From contig CAKSHJ010000008.1 of the NCBI GenBank assembly GCA_934457095.1, positions 1 to 64,000 of the forward strand: a stretch of 64,000 bases of DNA. Direction: 5' to 3'. Source of the DNA: an uncultured Eubacteriales bacterium (lineage in GTDB: Bacteria; Bacillota; Clostridia; Oscillospirales; Acutalibacteraceae). The notes beneath the pieces are model-generated. The model did no database searches. It had not been told where the DNA came from and saw only the letters and a program-made list of their open reading frames with translations. The position numbers and the translations under genes are program-made. Of the stretch, positions 34,508 to 42,540 are shown piece by piece (position 1 is the first letter of the stretch; the number at the start of each line of letters is the position of its first letter).

Positions 34508-37141
34508 CTATTCCTTTATCATACCGGCCACAATACCCTCAACAGCCGCCAAAGCCTCGTCCAGCATATTCAAATTTTTTGCTCCCGCCATCGCATAATC
34601 CGGCTTGCCGCCGCCATTGCCGCCGGCAATCTGTGCCACCTGCTTTACAATTTGCCCCGCTTGCGCACCCTTTTGCTGCGCCTGTTTACCGGCAACCGCC
34701 GCAATCACTGCTTTGCCATTGTCAATCCCCGCAAATACCGCAACCACATCCGGTTTATTTTCCTTTATTTTATCGCACATATTGCGCAAAGCATCTCCGC
34801 CCGTGCCGGAAAACATCGCCGTAATCACAGTTACCCCGGCAATTTTCTTGGCATTTTCAAACATACCGTCAATCTGCATCGCCGCCAATTTCGACTGCAA
34901 ACTCTGCACCATTTTATCCTTCTCTCGCAATTCGGCAGTAATTTGTTCGCATTTCTTAAGCAAATCATGCGGGTTATTCAATTTGAGTGCACCGGCAGCC
35001 AGTTCAATCTCCCCTAAAGAACGCTCCAACAGTTGCATTACACCCATGCCGGTCACCGCCTGAATCCGCCGCACGCCCGCCGCCACAGAGCTTTCTGCCA
35101 CAATTTTAAATAACCCGATTTTGGCCGTATTATCAATATGAGTCCCGCCGCACAACTCCTTAGAATAGTCGTCAATGGAAACCACACGCACCACATCGCC
35201 GTATTTCTCGCCAAATAAGGCCATAGCGCCCAATTTTTTGGCCTGCTCAATCGGCATTTCGGCACAAACCACAGGTATACCCATGCGAATTTCACGGTTT
35301 ACCTCCTGCTCCACCTTTGCAATTTCCTCAGGCGTTAAAGCAGAAAAATGTGTAAAATCAAAGCGCACCTCTTTGTCGTTGACCATTTGACCGGCCTGTT
35401 CCACATGTGTACCCAAAACCCGGCGTAAAGCCGCCTGCAACAAATGCGCCGCCGTATGGTTGCACATAATATCTCTGCGCAAAGAATCATGTACGCTTGC
35501 GGTAACTTCATCGCCTTTACACAATTCTCCCCTTGCCACACAGGCATGGTGCAAAAACAATCCGGTCTGATTCTTGGTCGTATCGCTCACATGAAGTAAA
35601 GCATTCTCACTTTTCAAAACGCCGCTATCGCCCACCTGACCGCCGCCTTGGGCATAAAACGGCGTTTTGTCCAGCACCACCAACACACGCTCTCCCTGTT
35701 CAGCCGCAGTAACCCGCCGCCCGTTCTTTACAATCGCCAGCACCTTAGCCTCGCTCTGCATTGCAGTATAGCCAATAAATTCCGTCGGCGCAAGCCCGTC
35801 AAGTATATCGCCGTCACCAACCCATGCATCAGCCCCGGCATTTTTTCGGGCAGCTCTTGCGCGTTCCTTCTGCTCTTTCATCAAGCGGTAAAAAATATCC
35901 TCTGCCACCGCCATACCGCGCTCAGCCAAAATCTCCTTGGTCAAATCCAACGGAAACCCATAGGTATCATTAAGCCGAAAAGCGTCCTCGCCGGAGAGCA
36001 AGGTGCTCTCGGCACGTTCAATCAATTTCTCCAAAAGCTGCAAGCCCTGATCAATGGTTTTGGCAAAGCTCTCCTCCTCGGCAGCAATCATTTTCAAAAT
36101 CATATCCTGTTTTTCAGTCAATTCCGGGTAAGCCTGTCGATTCTCCGCAATAACCGTTTTTGCAACCTGTGCCAAAAAAGTATCTGTAATGCCCAACAAC
36201 CTGCCATGCCGGGCAGCTCTGCGCAGCAAACGACGCAACACATAGCCGCGCCCTTCGTTAGAGGGCATTACACCATCGCCAATCATAAAGGTGGTGCTGC
36301 GAATGTGGTCGGTAATCACCCGCAAAGAAATATCGGTTTTCTCGTTGTGGCCATACTGCACACCCGCAATTTTGCTGATGTGCTTCATAATATTCTGCAC
36401 CGTGTCCACCAAAAACAGGTTGTCCACCCCCTGCATAATGCAGGCAAGGCGCTCCAACCCCATACCGGTGTCAATATTAGGGTGTTCAAGCGGCGTATAA
36501 TTTCCGTTCCCATCATGTTCAAATTGCGTAAATACCAAATTCCAAAATTCCACATAACGGTCGCATTCGCAGCCAACACCACAAGTTGGGCTGCCGCAAC
36601 TATACTGCTCACCGCGGTCAAAATATAGCTCCGAGCAAGGCCCGCACGGCCCTGCGCCATGCTCCCAAAAATTGTCCTCCTTACCAAGGCGCACAATCCG
36701 GTCAGGCAAAACCCCAACCTCTTTGGTCCAAATGTCAAAAGTCTCATCGTCGTCCTTGTAAACGGTAACCCAAACCCGGTCCTTGGGCAATTTCAATTCC
36801 TCAATCACAAATTCCCACGCCCATTTGGTAATCTCATGCTTAAAATAATCTCCAAACGAAAAATTACCCAGCATCTCAAAAAATGTACCGTGCCGCGCAG
36901 TAATCCCCACCCGTTCAATGTCAGGAGTGCGAATACACTTTTGACAGGTGGTCACCCGTTTGCTCGGCGGCGTCACCTCACCGGTAAAATATTTTTTCAT
37001 CGGCGCCATACCCGAGTTGATCAACAATAAGCTGTTGTCATCCTTGGGAATCAGCGAAAAACTGGGCAGTCTCAAATGCCCTTTCGCCTCAAAATAGCAC
37101 AAAAATTTCTCTCTTAATTCATTTAAACCTGTCCATTCCAT
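34508..37141 (-). CDS. alaS: Alanyl-tRNA synthetase
   Basis: 877 residues, full length. Class II catalytic domain with LINSGMAPMKKYFTGEV near 43-60 and FEMLGNFSFGDY; editing-domain zinc ligands HTAAHLLQ near 565 and CGGTH near 665; a C-terminal C-Ala domain. The enzyme charges tRNA-Ala and clears misacylated Ser and Gly. It is first in the operon alaS-HIT-PRT-comEC-holA-Toprim-ubiB/aarF and controlled by a T-box leader. The start is ATG behind an AAAGAGG ribosome site. Confidence 0.98.
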   Translation of the reverse strand: MEWTGLNELREKFLCYFEAKGHLRLPSFSLIPKDDNSLLLINSGMAPMKKYFTGEVTPPSKRVTTCQKCIRTPDIERVGITARHGTFFEMLGNFSFGDYFKHEITKWAWEFVIEELKLPKDRVWVTVYKDDDETFDIWTKEVGVLPDRIVRLGKEDNFWEHGAGPCGPCSELYFDRGEQYSCGSPTCGVGCECDRYVEFWNLVFTQFEHDGNGNYTPLEHPNIDTGMGLERLACIMQGVDNLFLVDTVQNIMKHISKIAGVQYGHNEKTDISLRVITDHIRSTTFMIGDGVMPSNEGRGYVLRRLLRRAARHGRLLGITDTFLAQVAKTVIAENRQAYPELTEKQDMILKMIAAEEESFAKTIDQGLQLLEKLIERAESTLLSGEDAFRLNDTYGFPLDLTKEILAERGMAVAEDIFYRLMKEQKERARAARKNAGADAWVGDGDILDGLAPTEFIGYTAMQSEAKVLAIVKNGRRVTAAEQGERVLVVLDKTPFYAQGGGQVGDSGVLKSENALLHVSDTTKNQTGLFLHHACVARGELCKGDEVTASVHDSLRRDIMCNHTAAHLLQAALRRVLGTHVEQAGQMVNDKEVRFDFTHFSALTPEEIAKVEQEVNREIRMGIPVVCAEMPIEQAKKLGAMALFGEKYGDVVRVVSIDDYSKELCGGTHIDNTAKIGLFKIVAESSVAAGVRRIQAVTGMGVMQLLERSLGEIELAAGALKLNNPHDLLKKCEQITAELREKDKMVQSLQSKLAAMQIDGMFENAKKIAGVTVITAMFSGTGGDALRNMCDKIKENKPDVVAVFAGIDNGKAVIAAVAGKQAQQKGAQAGQIVKQVAQIAGGNGGGKPDYAMAGAKNLNMLDEALAAVEGIVAGMIKE

Positions 37142-37179
37142 ACAAAAACAACCTCTTTCATTGTCAAGTTCCCGGGCAT

Positions 37180-37446
37180 AAAAAACGGACTTCTCCCACC
37201 CACAAATGGGACGGAAAAGTCCGTGGTACCACCCAAATTGCGCTCTAAAAACGCCTCTCTAAATTCCTTAACGCGGAAAACGCTGCGATTCAACACCACA
37301 GAGCGTTGCCGAATAAACGACCGGAAAACCGGCTCAATGCGGCAGAATAACCACAGTTGCCTTCCAGCAAAATTCCAAACGGAATTTCAGCAACCTCTCT
37401 AAAGTAGCGCTGCACGCAAATTTTGTTTTCCCACGCTGCAAATATT
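37180..37446 (-). promoter_or_regulatory. T-box leader of alaS
   Basis: A leader of roughly 265 bases carries the T-box sequence GGGTGGTACCACGG next to an intrinsic terminator whose stem CGGACTT.../AAGTCCG is followed by TTTTTT (37180-37185). AGAGAG-type motifs appear upstream, in the expected stem I and before the antiterminator. Uncharged tRNA-Ala should pair with TGG-side residues and stabilise the antiterminator. Candidate specifier bases are in TTCTGCCGCATTG, but I cannot fix the codon by eye. Confidence 0.92.
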
Positions 37447-37452
37447 AGCTTT

Positions 37453-37481
37453 ATTATAATACGCTCTAAAAAAAATGTCAA
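37453..37481 (-). promoter_or_regulatory. alaS operon promoter
   Basis: Perfect boxes on the minus strand: TTGACA (37476-37481), 17-base spacer, TATAAT (37453-37458). Confidence 0.92.
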
Positions 37482-37503
37482 CGCACGCCTTTAAATTTTT
37501 TAA

Positions 37504-38403
37504 TCATTTGCGCCGCATTTTTGGTGCGTTCTTTTGCCCTGCAAACTTCTCTGCTTTTTCAGCTTCGTTCTTTGGCGGCAAAATACACTTTTTTACAACC
37601 ATACCATCATATTTCAACTTAAATTGCACTTTTCCGGTAAAACAGTTGTTGCAGCTTCTGCAACAAAATTGCGCACGATAGCTTTTGTTTTTCAACAGCC
37701 ATTCCTCCTCGCGCACAGCACGCCTACCACAGGCATAGCAATAAAACATCATGTCCGAACGCCGGATCAACGGATTACTCAAATCGCAAATAATCGTGGT
37801 CTTAAAGGTGATTTTTTCATAAAAAGTATCCGTCTGCGCATTTTGCAAAAAAGAAACTATAGCATCTTTTTGATACAATTCTTGCAAGCATCTCAACGAA
37901 AGCATACTGTCATCCATGGCACGGTGATATGCAACATCCTCATCGCTAATGCCCAAAAACTGCGCTAAAGCCGAAAGACCCATCTGCCGGTTTCGGTCAT
38001 ATTGCAGCATGTTCTCGCAGTAACTTTGCAAATCCACATAATACTTTAAAAACGGAATACGCTCACCGCCGCAAAAATAACGGTAATTTTCAATCAGCGC
38101 CAAAATATCAGAGGTGCCCCAAGTCATCAGCACAGCCTCACCCATCCATTTGCGAAATCGACTCATTGCCTGCATAAATTGCAAACCGCTCTGTAAATCC
38201 TCATTTGTAATATTCGTCAGCGTCTCAATCTTACTGCTGATTTTTTTACCCACCTGCGGACGCACCAAGCACTCAAAAGTATCTATCACTCTCAGTTGAG
38301 CATCTACCTTTACAGCTCCGAATTCTATAATCTCATTGATAAATCCCTTGAGTCGACGGCTGTAAGACCCGTTCCATTCCAAATCCAAAATCACAAAATC
38401 CAT
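37504..38403 (-). CDS. DEDD-family 3'-5' exonuclease with C-terminal Cys-rich region
   Basis: 299 residues; the ATG chosen is eight bases after GAGGT rather than one six bases upstream that abuts it. The exonuclease core shows DLEWNGS (acidic pair near 6-8), EIIEFGAVKV, and YHRAMDDSMLSL with the catalytic His and Asp. The family includes KapD-like and epsilon-like nucleases. The C-terminal 70 residues have two CxxC pairs (CYACGRR and CCRSCNNC), which probably bind zinc, then a basic tail. It may proofread or trim RNA or DNA. It follows typA by 13 bases. Confidence 0.85.
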   Translation of the reverse strand: MDFVILDLEWNGSYSRRLKGFINEIIEFGAVKVDAQLRVIDTFECLVRPQVGKKISSKIETLTNITNEDLQSGLQFMQAMSRFRKWMGEAVLMTWGTSDILALIENYRYFCGGERIPFLKYYVDLQSYCENMLQYDRNRQMGLSALAQFLGISDEDVAYHRAMDDSMLSLRCLQELYQKDAIVSFLQNAQTDTFYEKITFKTTIICDLSNPLIRRSDMMFYCYACGRRAVREEEWLLKNKSYRAQFCCRSCNNCFTGKVQFKLKYDGMVVKKCILPPKNEAEKAEKFAGQKNAPKMRRK

Positions 38404-38416
38404 GCACATACCTCAA

Positions 38417-40234
38417 TTACTTTTTACTGGATTTCTTCATGCGCAACTCCTTAGACAATATTCGCTTTCTCATGCGAATATTCTCCGGCGTAACCTCCAC
38501 CAACTCATCGTCCTTAATAAATTCCAAACACTGCTCCAAACTCAAATTGCTGTGCGGCGTCAATTTCAACGCGTCGTCAGAACCCGACGCTCTGGTATTG
38601 GTCATCTGCTTTTTCTTGCACACATTTACGGTAATATCCTCGGCCTTTGGGCTCACGCCCACAATCATGCCCTCATATACCGGCGTGCCGGAACCGATAA
38701 ATAACCGGCCTCTCTCCTGCGCATTGTACAAACCATAAGCAGTCGCCTCACCGGTTTCGTGCGCCACCAAGGAGCCCTGCGCACGCGAAGGAATCTCCCC
38801 CTTAAAAGGCTCGTAGCAGTCAAATACATGGTTCATAATGCCATTGCCGTTGGTATCAGTCAAAAATTCCTGCCGGTAACCCATTAAGCCTCTGGCCGGA
38901 ATTTTAAACTCCAAGTGTGTGCTGCCGCCGTCCTTTGTACCCATATTTACAAGTTCAGCCTTGCGCCCGCCTAATTTCTCCATAACCGCGCCTACATAAT
39001 TCTCCGGCACTTCAATCATTAAAGCTTCCATCGGCTCATGCTTTTGCCCGTCTATCTCCTTATAGATCACACTGGGGCCGGAAACCTGAAACTCAAACAA
39101 CTCCCTACGCATATTTTCAATCAAAATCGAAAGATGCAGTTCACCCCTGCCGGAAACCCGAAAAGTATCGGCAGAATCGGTTTCCTCCACACGCATGGCA
39201 ACATTCGTTTCCACTTCCTTAAACAGCCTGTCACGAATATTGCGAGAGGTCACAAATTTGCCCTCCTTACCCGCAAACGGACTGTTGTTCACCATAAACA
39301 ACATCGTAACAGTCGGTTCGTCAATTTTCACAAATGGCAACGGCTCCACACAATCTACAGCACAGGCAGTTTCACCTATATTCAAGTCCGCAATGCCCGC
39401 CACCGCAATAATGTCGCCAAGAGCGGCTGTTTCCGTTTCCACCTTTTTCAACCCCTGGTACTGAAACAGCTTTGTAATTCTTGCGTTTTTAGTACTGCCG
39501 TCGCTGCTGCAAACCACCACCGGCATACCCACCTTTACCTGACCGCGCTCCACACGCCCTACACCAATTCTGCCCACAAATCTGTCGTAGTCAATATTGG
39601 AAAATAAAATTTGTGTACCGCCGTTTAGGTCTCCCTTTGGTGCAGGTATTTCTCTTACAATGGTTTCAAACAACGGCTCCATGGTATCATTAGGCTCCAT
39701 GGGGTCATACATGGCATATCCGTCTCTGCCCGAGGCATATACCACCGGAAATTCCAACTGGTCCTCATCTGCACCCAATTCTATAAATAGATCTAAAATC
39801 TCATCCACTACCTCGGCCGGCCTTGCACCGGGGCGGTCAATTTTATTGACCACCACAATGGGTTTTTTACCCAAACCAATGGCTTTTTTCAGCACAAAAC
39901 GCGTTTGCGGCATACACCCCTCAAAAGAATCCACCAGCAAAATCACACCGTCCACCATCATTAAAATACGCTCCACCTCGCCGCCAAAATCAGCATGTCC
40001 GGGCGTATCTATAATGTTGATTTTGGTATCCTTATACATAACGGCAGTATTTTTTGCCAAAATTGTAATACCGCGCTCCCGCTCAATGTCATTGGAGTCC
40101 ATGACCCTTTCTTCCACCGTTTCATTGCTGCGAAAAATGCCGCTTTGCCGCAAAAGCTGATCTACCAGCGTAGTTTTACCGTGGTCTACATGCGCAATGA
40201 TCGCAATATTTCTCAAATCTTCTCTTGTATCCAT
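38417..40234 (-). CDS. typA: Translational GTPase TypA/BipA
   Basis: 605 residues, the standard length. G1 AHVDHGKTTLVDQLLRQSG near 15-33, G3 DTPGHADFGGEVERI, G4 NKIDRPGARP; then EF-G-like domains II, III and V and the unique C-terminal domain. TypA binds the ribosome and aids 50S assembly and growth under cold or stress. Its leader holds several short palindromes (see separate entry). Confidence 0.97.
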   Translation of the reverse strand: MDTREDLRNIAIIAHVDHGKTTLVDQLLRQSGIFRSNETVEERVMDSNDIERERGITILAKNTAVMYKDTKINIIDTPGHADFGGEVERILMMVDGVILLVDSFEGCMPQTRFVLKKAIGLGKKPIVVVNKIDRPGARPAEVVDEILDLFIELGADEDQLEFPVVYASGRDGYAMYDPMEPNDTMEPLFETIVREIPAPKGDLNGGTQILFSNIDYDRFVGRIGVGRVERGQVKVGMPVVVCSSDGSTKNARITKLFQYQGLKKVETETAALGDIIAVAGIADLNIGETACAVDCVEPLPFVKIDEPTVTMLFMVNNSPFAGKEGKFVTSRNIRDRLFKEVETNVAMRVEETDSADTFRVSGRGELHLSILIENMRRELFEFQVSGPSVIYKEIDGQKHEPMEALMIEVPENYVGAVMEKLGGRKAELVNMGTKDGGSTHLEFKIPARGLMGYRQEFLTDTNGNGIMNHVFDCYEPFKGEIPSRAQGSLVAHETGEATAYGLYNAQERGRLFIGSGTPVYEGMIVGVSPKAEDITVNVCKKKQMTNTRASGSDDALKLTPHSNLSLEQCLEFIKDDELVEVTPENIRMRKRILSKELRMKKSSKK

Positions 40235-40315
40235 TTTTCAACCTCTTTTTCTTTTATTTTTGTAAAATGCAAGCCTAATGTTAAGTAAAGCGAAATCAAA
40301 TAAAAATGAGCCTAA

Positions 40316-40369
40316 GACGCAATGAGCGTCCAGACTCAGTCTGGTCTTAGTGACAAGACTTGAACTTGC
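40316..40369 (-). other. Tandem palindromes and tRNA-like 3' fragment in the typA leader
   Basis: Three perfect short hairpins lie end to end: GACGC/GCGTC (40316-40330), CCAGAC/GTCTGG (40330-40344) and GTCTT/AAGAC (40344-40359). On the minus strand 40342-40369 also reads as a T-arm (GCAAG-TTCAAGT-CTTGT) followed by CACTAAGA-CCA, as at a tRNA 3' end. No matching 5' acceptor strand is visible. It may be a structured leader or a relic of an old integration. Confidence 0.4.
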
Positions 40370-40633
40370 GCCCCCATGACCCCCAGCCATAGAGTATTGG
40401 GCAAAAACGGCTAAAACATGCGGTTTTTAGCTGCTGTGTACAGCAACCGTTTAAAATTTTCTCCGATTTTTCGCAATGTATTTTTTCCAAATGCATTATT
40501 TATAATACCCCACTGCGCCAGTCTTGTCAATACAAAAGAAACCCTCTTCTGCCGGATTTTGATAGAATCCCCATAGAGTAGACGCTTAAAAAAAGAACAA
40601 AAGCACAGCTATTTTTGCACAAAGAGGAACAAA

Positions 40634-40649
40634 TGTTTCACGTGAAACA
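40634..40649 (+). promoter_or_regulatory. parS: parS centromere site
   Basis: TGTTTCACGTGAAACA, a perfect 16-base palindrome identical to the ParB/Spo0J binding consensus. parS sites bind ParB, which loads SMC and segregates the origin region. They are concentrated near oriC, so this segment is probably origin-proximal. Confidence 0.92.
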
Positions 40650-40658
40650 TTTTACCGG

Positions 40659-40687
40659 TTGACCGAAAGCAATAAATTGAGTATAAT
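40659..40687 (+). promoter_or_regulatory. Promoter of the CAP-domain lipoprotein gene
   Basis: TTGACC (40659-40664), 17-base spacer, TATAAT (40682-40687), beginning nine bases after the parS site. Confidence 0.88.
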
Positions 40688-40723
40688 AAAACAACAATAA
40701 ATTTATAGTAAGGAAAGAAATTC

Positions 40724-41515
40724 ATGAAACAAAAACTACTTATTTTATGCATACTTTGCAGCGCTACCATATTCGCCGCCGGCTGCACCGCGCAACAAGA
40801 ACCCGTAAATCCCCCGGAATCCACGGGTTCCATAGAAGAAACCTCCTCTGAAATTGAGGATGCGGCTGAACCGGAAGAGAATGCCCAAACGGAAGAAACT
40901 GCCTCGGAAGAAACGCCCTCCTCTGAGCAGCAAGCGTCACAAGCTTCTTCTCTGCCGGAGGCAGCTCCTGCTCAAGCTACCCCAAGAAGCAATGATACCC
41001 CCCCTAGCACCACTACATCTATGGCTTCTTCTGCTCCACAGACACAAAATAACCCACAGACGAATCATACGCCGCAATACCAGCCGCCGGCTCAGCAAAC
41101 CCCCTCGCAACCTGCAGAATCGAAGCCGCAGACAAGTCAAAATGCACCCTCCGGCGTGAGAGGCGAGGTTTACCGCTTGGTGAATGAGCAGCGGCAGAAA
41201 AATGGTAAGAATTCCCTGCAGTACCGCAATGATTTGCAGGCCGCCGCCGACTTGCGCGCCAATGAAATTATTGAGAATTTCTCTCATACTCGACCCAACG
41301 GTACCGGTTGCGAGACAGTGATTAATGTTGCCAACACCGGGTGGGGCGAAAATATTGCCTATGGGCAAAGAACTTCCGATGAGGTGATGGACGGCTGGAT
41401 GAATTCTCCCGGGCATAAGGCCAATATTTTGAGAGATGAATTCAATGGCATTGCGGTGGGCTATGTTGAAAAAGATGGCTTGAAATACTGGGTGCAACTG
41501 TTTGTGCGCTCCTAA
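40724..41515 (+). CDS. Secreted CAP (SCP-like) domain lipoprotein
   Basis: 263 residues. A lipoprotein signal peptide ends in the lipobox FAAGC with Cys near 21. A 120-residue linker rich in Glu, Thr, Ser, Pro and Gln follows, then a CAP domain from about residue 145 with HTRPNG, GWGENIAYG and SPGHKANIL. Clostridial and bacillar CAP proteins (YkwD-like) are attached to the envelope; their activity is not well defined. Own promoter, strong terminator; monocistronic. Confidence 0.92.
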   Translation: MKQKLLILCILCSATIFAAGCTAQQEPVNPPESTGSIEETSSEIEDAAEPEENAQTEETASEETPSSEQQASQASSLPEAAPAQATPRSNDTPPSTTTSMASSAPQTQNNPQTNHTPQYQPPAQQTPSQPAESKPQTSQNAPSGVRGEVYRLVNEQRQKNGKNSLQYRNDLQAAADLRANEIIENFSHTRPNGTGCETVINVANTGWGENIAYGQRTSDEVMDGWMNSPGHKANILRDEFNGIAVGYVEKDGLKYWVQLFVRS

Positions 41516-41525
41516 AAATAAATTA

Positions 41526-41553
41526 CCCCCCGGTATATTTCCGGGGGTTTTTT
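41526..41553 (+). terminator. Terminator of the CAP-domain gene
   Basis: CCCCCGG/CCGGGGG stem with TTTTTT after it. Confidence 0.92.
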
Positions 41554-41561
41554 ACGCTGTT

Positions 41562-42164
41562 TTATAACTCGCTCCTGCCTTCTAAGGCTCGTGTAAGCGT
41601 CACTTCGTCCGCATATTCTAAATCTCCGCCGACCGGTATGCCGTATGCAAGGCGCGTCACTTTGACGCCCAGCGGCTTTAGTATTCGCGAGATGTACATG
41701 GCTGTGGCTTCCCCTTCGACCGTGGGGTTGGTCGCCATGATGACCTCTTCTACTTGCGTGGATTTGACGCGTTCGAGAAGCTCTTTGATGCGCAGTTGCT
41801 CCGGTCCGACGCCTGCAAGCGGCGAAATTGCTCCGTGCAGCACGTGGTAGGACGCGTGGAATTCGTTCGTTCGCTCCAGCGCAAATACGTCTCGCGGGTC
41901 CTCTACTACGCAGATAATCGTGCGGTCTCTTTGCTCGTTTTTGCATACCGGACAAAGTTCGCCGTCGGTTAAATTGCAGCAGATTTTGCAGTAATGTACC
42001 TCGTTGTGCGCTTGTATGACCGTGTTTGCGAATTGTTCCGCTTTTTCTTTGGGCATGCCCAGCACATAATATGCCAGCCGTTGCGCAGATTTGTGCCCCA
42101 CGCCCGGTAGCGCTTCAAATTGTTCCACCAGCTTCTCCAGCGGCGGTACGTGGTAGGAGGCCAT
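41562..42164 (-). CDS. recR: Recombination mediator RecR
   Basis: 200 residues: helix-hairpin-helix near the N-terminus (LPGVGHKSAQRLAYYVL), zinc finger CKICCNL...CPVC near 55-75, Toprim domain from ICVVEDPRDVFALE, and a C-terminal Walker B-like end. RecR works with RecO to load RecA in gap repair. It is four bases after ybaB, in the classical dnaX-ybaB-recR order. Confidence 0.97.
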   Translation of the reverse strand: MASYHVPPLEKLVEQFEALPGVGHKSAQRLAYYVLGMPKEKAEQFANTVIQAHNEVHYCKICCNLTDGELCPVCKNEQRDRTIICVVEDPRDVFALERTNEFHASYHVLHGAISPLAGVGPEQLRIKELLERVKSTQVEEVIMATNPTVEGEATAMYISRILKPLGVKVTRLAYGIPVGGDLEYADEVTLTRALEGRSEL

Positions 42165-42167
42165 TTT

Positions 42168-42518
42168 TTACAGGACCCCCGGCATGTGTAATCCGCCGGA
42201 TAGCTTGTCCATCGTTTCGGTTTTCTCTGTGACAGCGGCGCGAATTGCCTCGTTGACTGCGGCGATGACCAGCTCTGAGAGCATGTCGATGTCCTGCGGG
42301 TCGACTACTTCCGGTTTGATCGTCAGCGATTTGATTTCCATTTTGCCGGTGACTATTGCGGTGACCGCGTTGCCCCCTACCGTTGCCGAGTACTCTTTGA
42401 GCTCCAGTTCTGCGTTGGCTGCGTCCATTTCGTCTTGTAATTTTTGCGCCTGGCGCGCCAATTGTTGTAAATTTGTGCCTCCGCCGTTGCTGAACCCTTG
42501 TGGTAATCTTGCTTTCAT
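42168..42518 (-). CDS. YbaB/EbfC-family nucleoid-associated protein
   Basis: 116 residues. The core has AGxLxLKEYSATVGGNAVTAIVTG and VDPQDIDMLSEL, as in EbfC. It is a small dimeric DNA-binding protein; the exact role is not settled. Lies between dnaX (22 bases) and recR (3 bases). The first start codon lies well after a strong AGGA site. Confidence 0.93.
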   Translation of the reverse strand: MKARLPQGFSNGGGTNLQQLARQAQKLQDEMDAANAELELKEYSATVGGNAVTAIVTGKMEIKSLTIKPEVVDPQDIDMLSELVIAAVNEAIRAAVTEKTETMDKLSGGLHMPGVL

Positions 42519-42540
42519 TTTGCTTTCCTCCGTCTATTTG

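Larger units (their letters stand above)
40235..40723. other. Long intergenic region between typA and the CAP-domain gene
   Basis: No gene is seen. It holds three tandem palindromes with an overlapping tRNA-like T-arm (40316-40369), a hairpin with T-run on the minus strand around 40406-40430, a perfect parS site (40634-40649), and the promoter of the CAP-domain gene. Confidence 0.6.

Noticed and set aside
40342..40430. Complete tRNA or tmRNA gene on the minus strand
   Set aside because: T-arm and CCA are visible, but no 5' strand pairs with CACTAAG at the right distance and no tmRNA tag frame is seen.
40235..40723. Possible oriC in the region with parS
   Set aside because: No cluster of TTATCCACA-type DnaA boxes and no dnaA or dnaN gene next to it; only one weak box-like sequence is seen.
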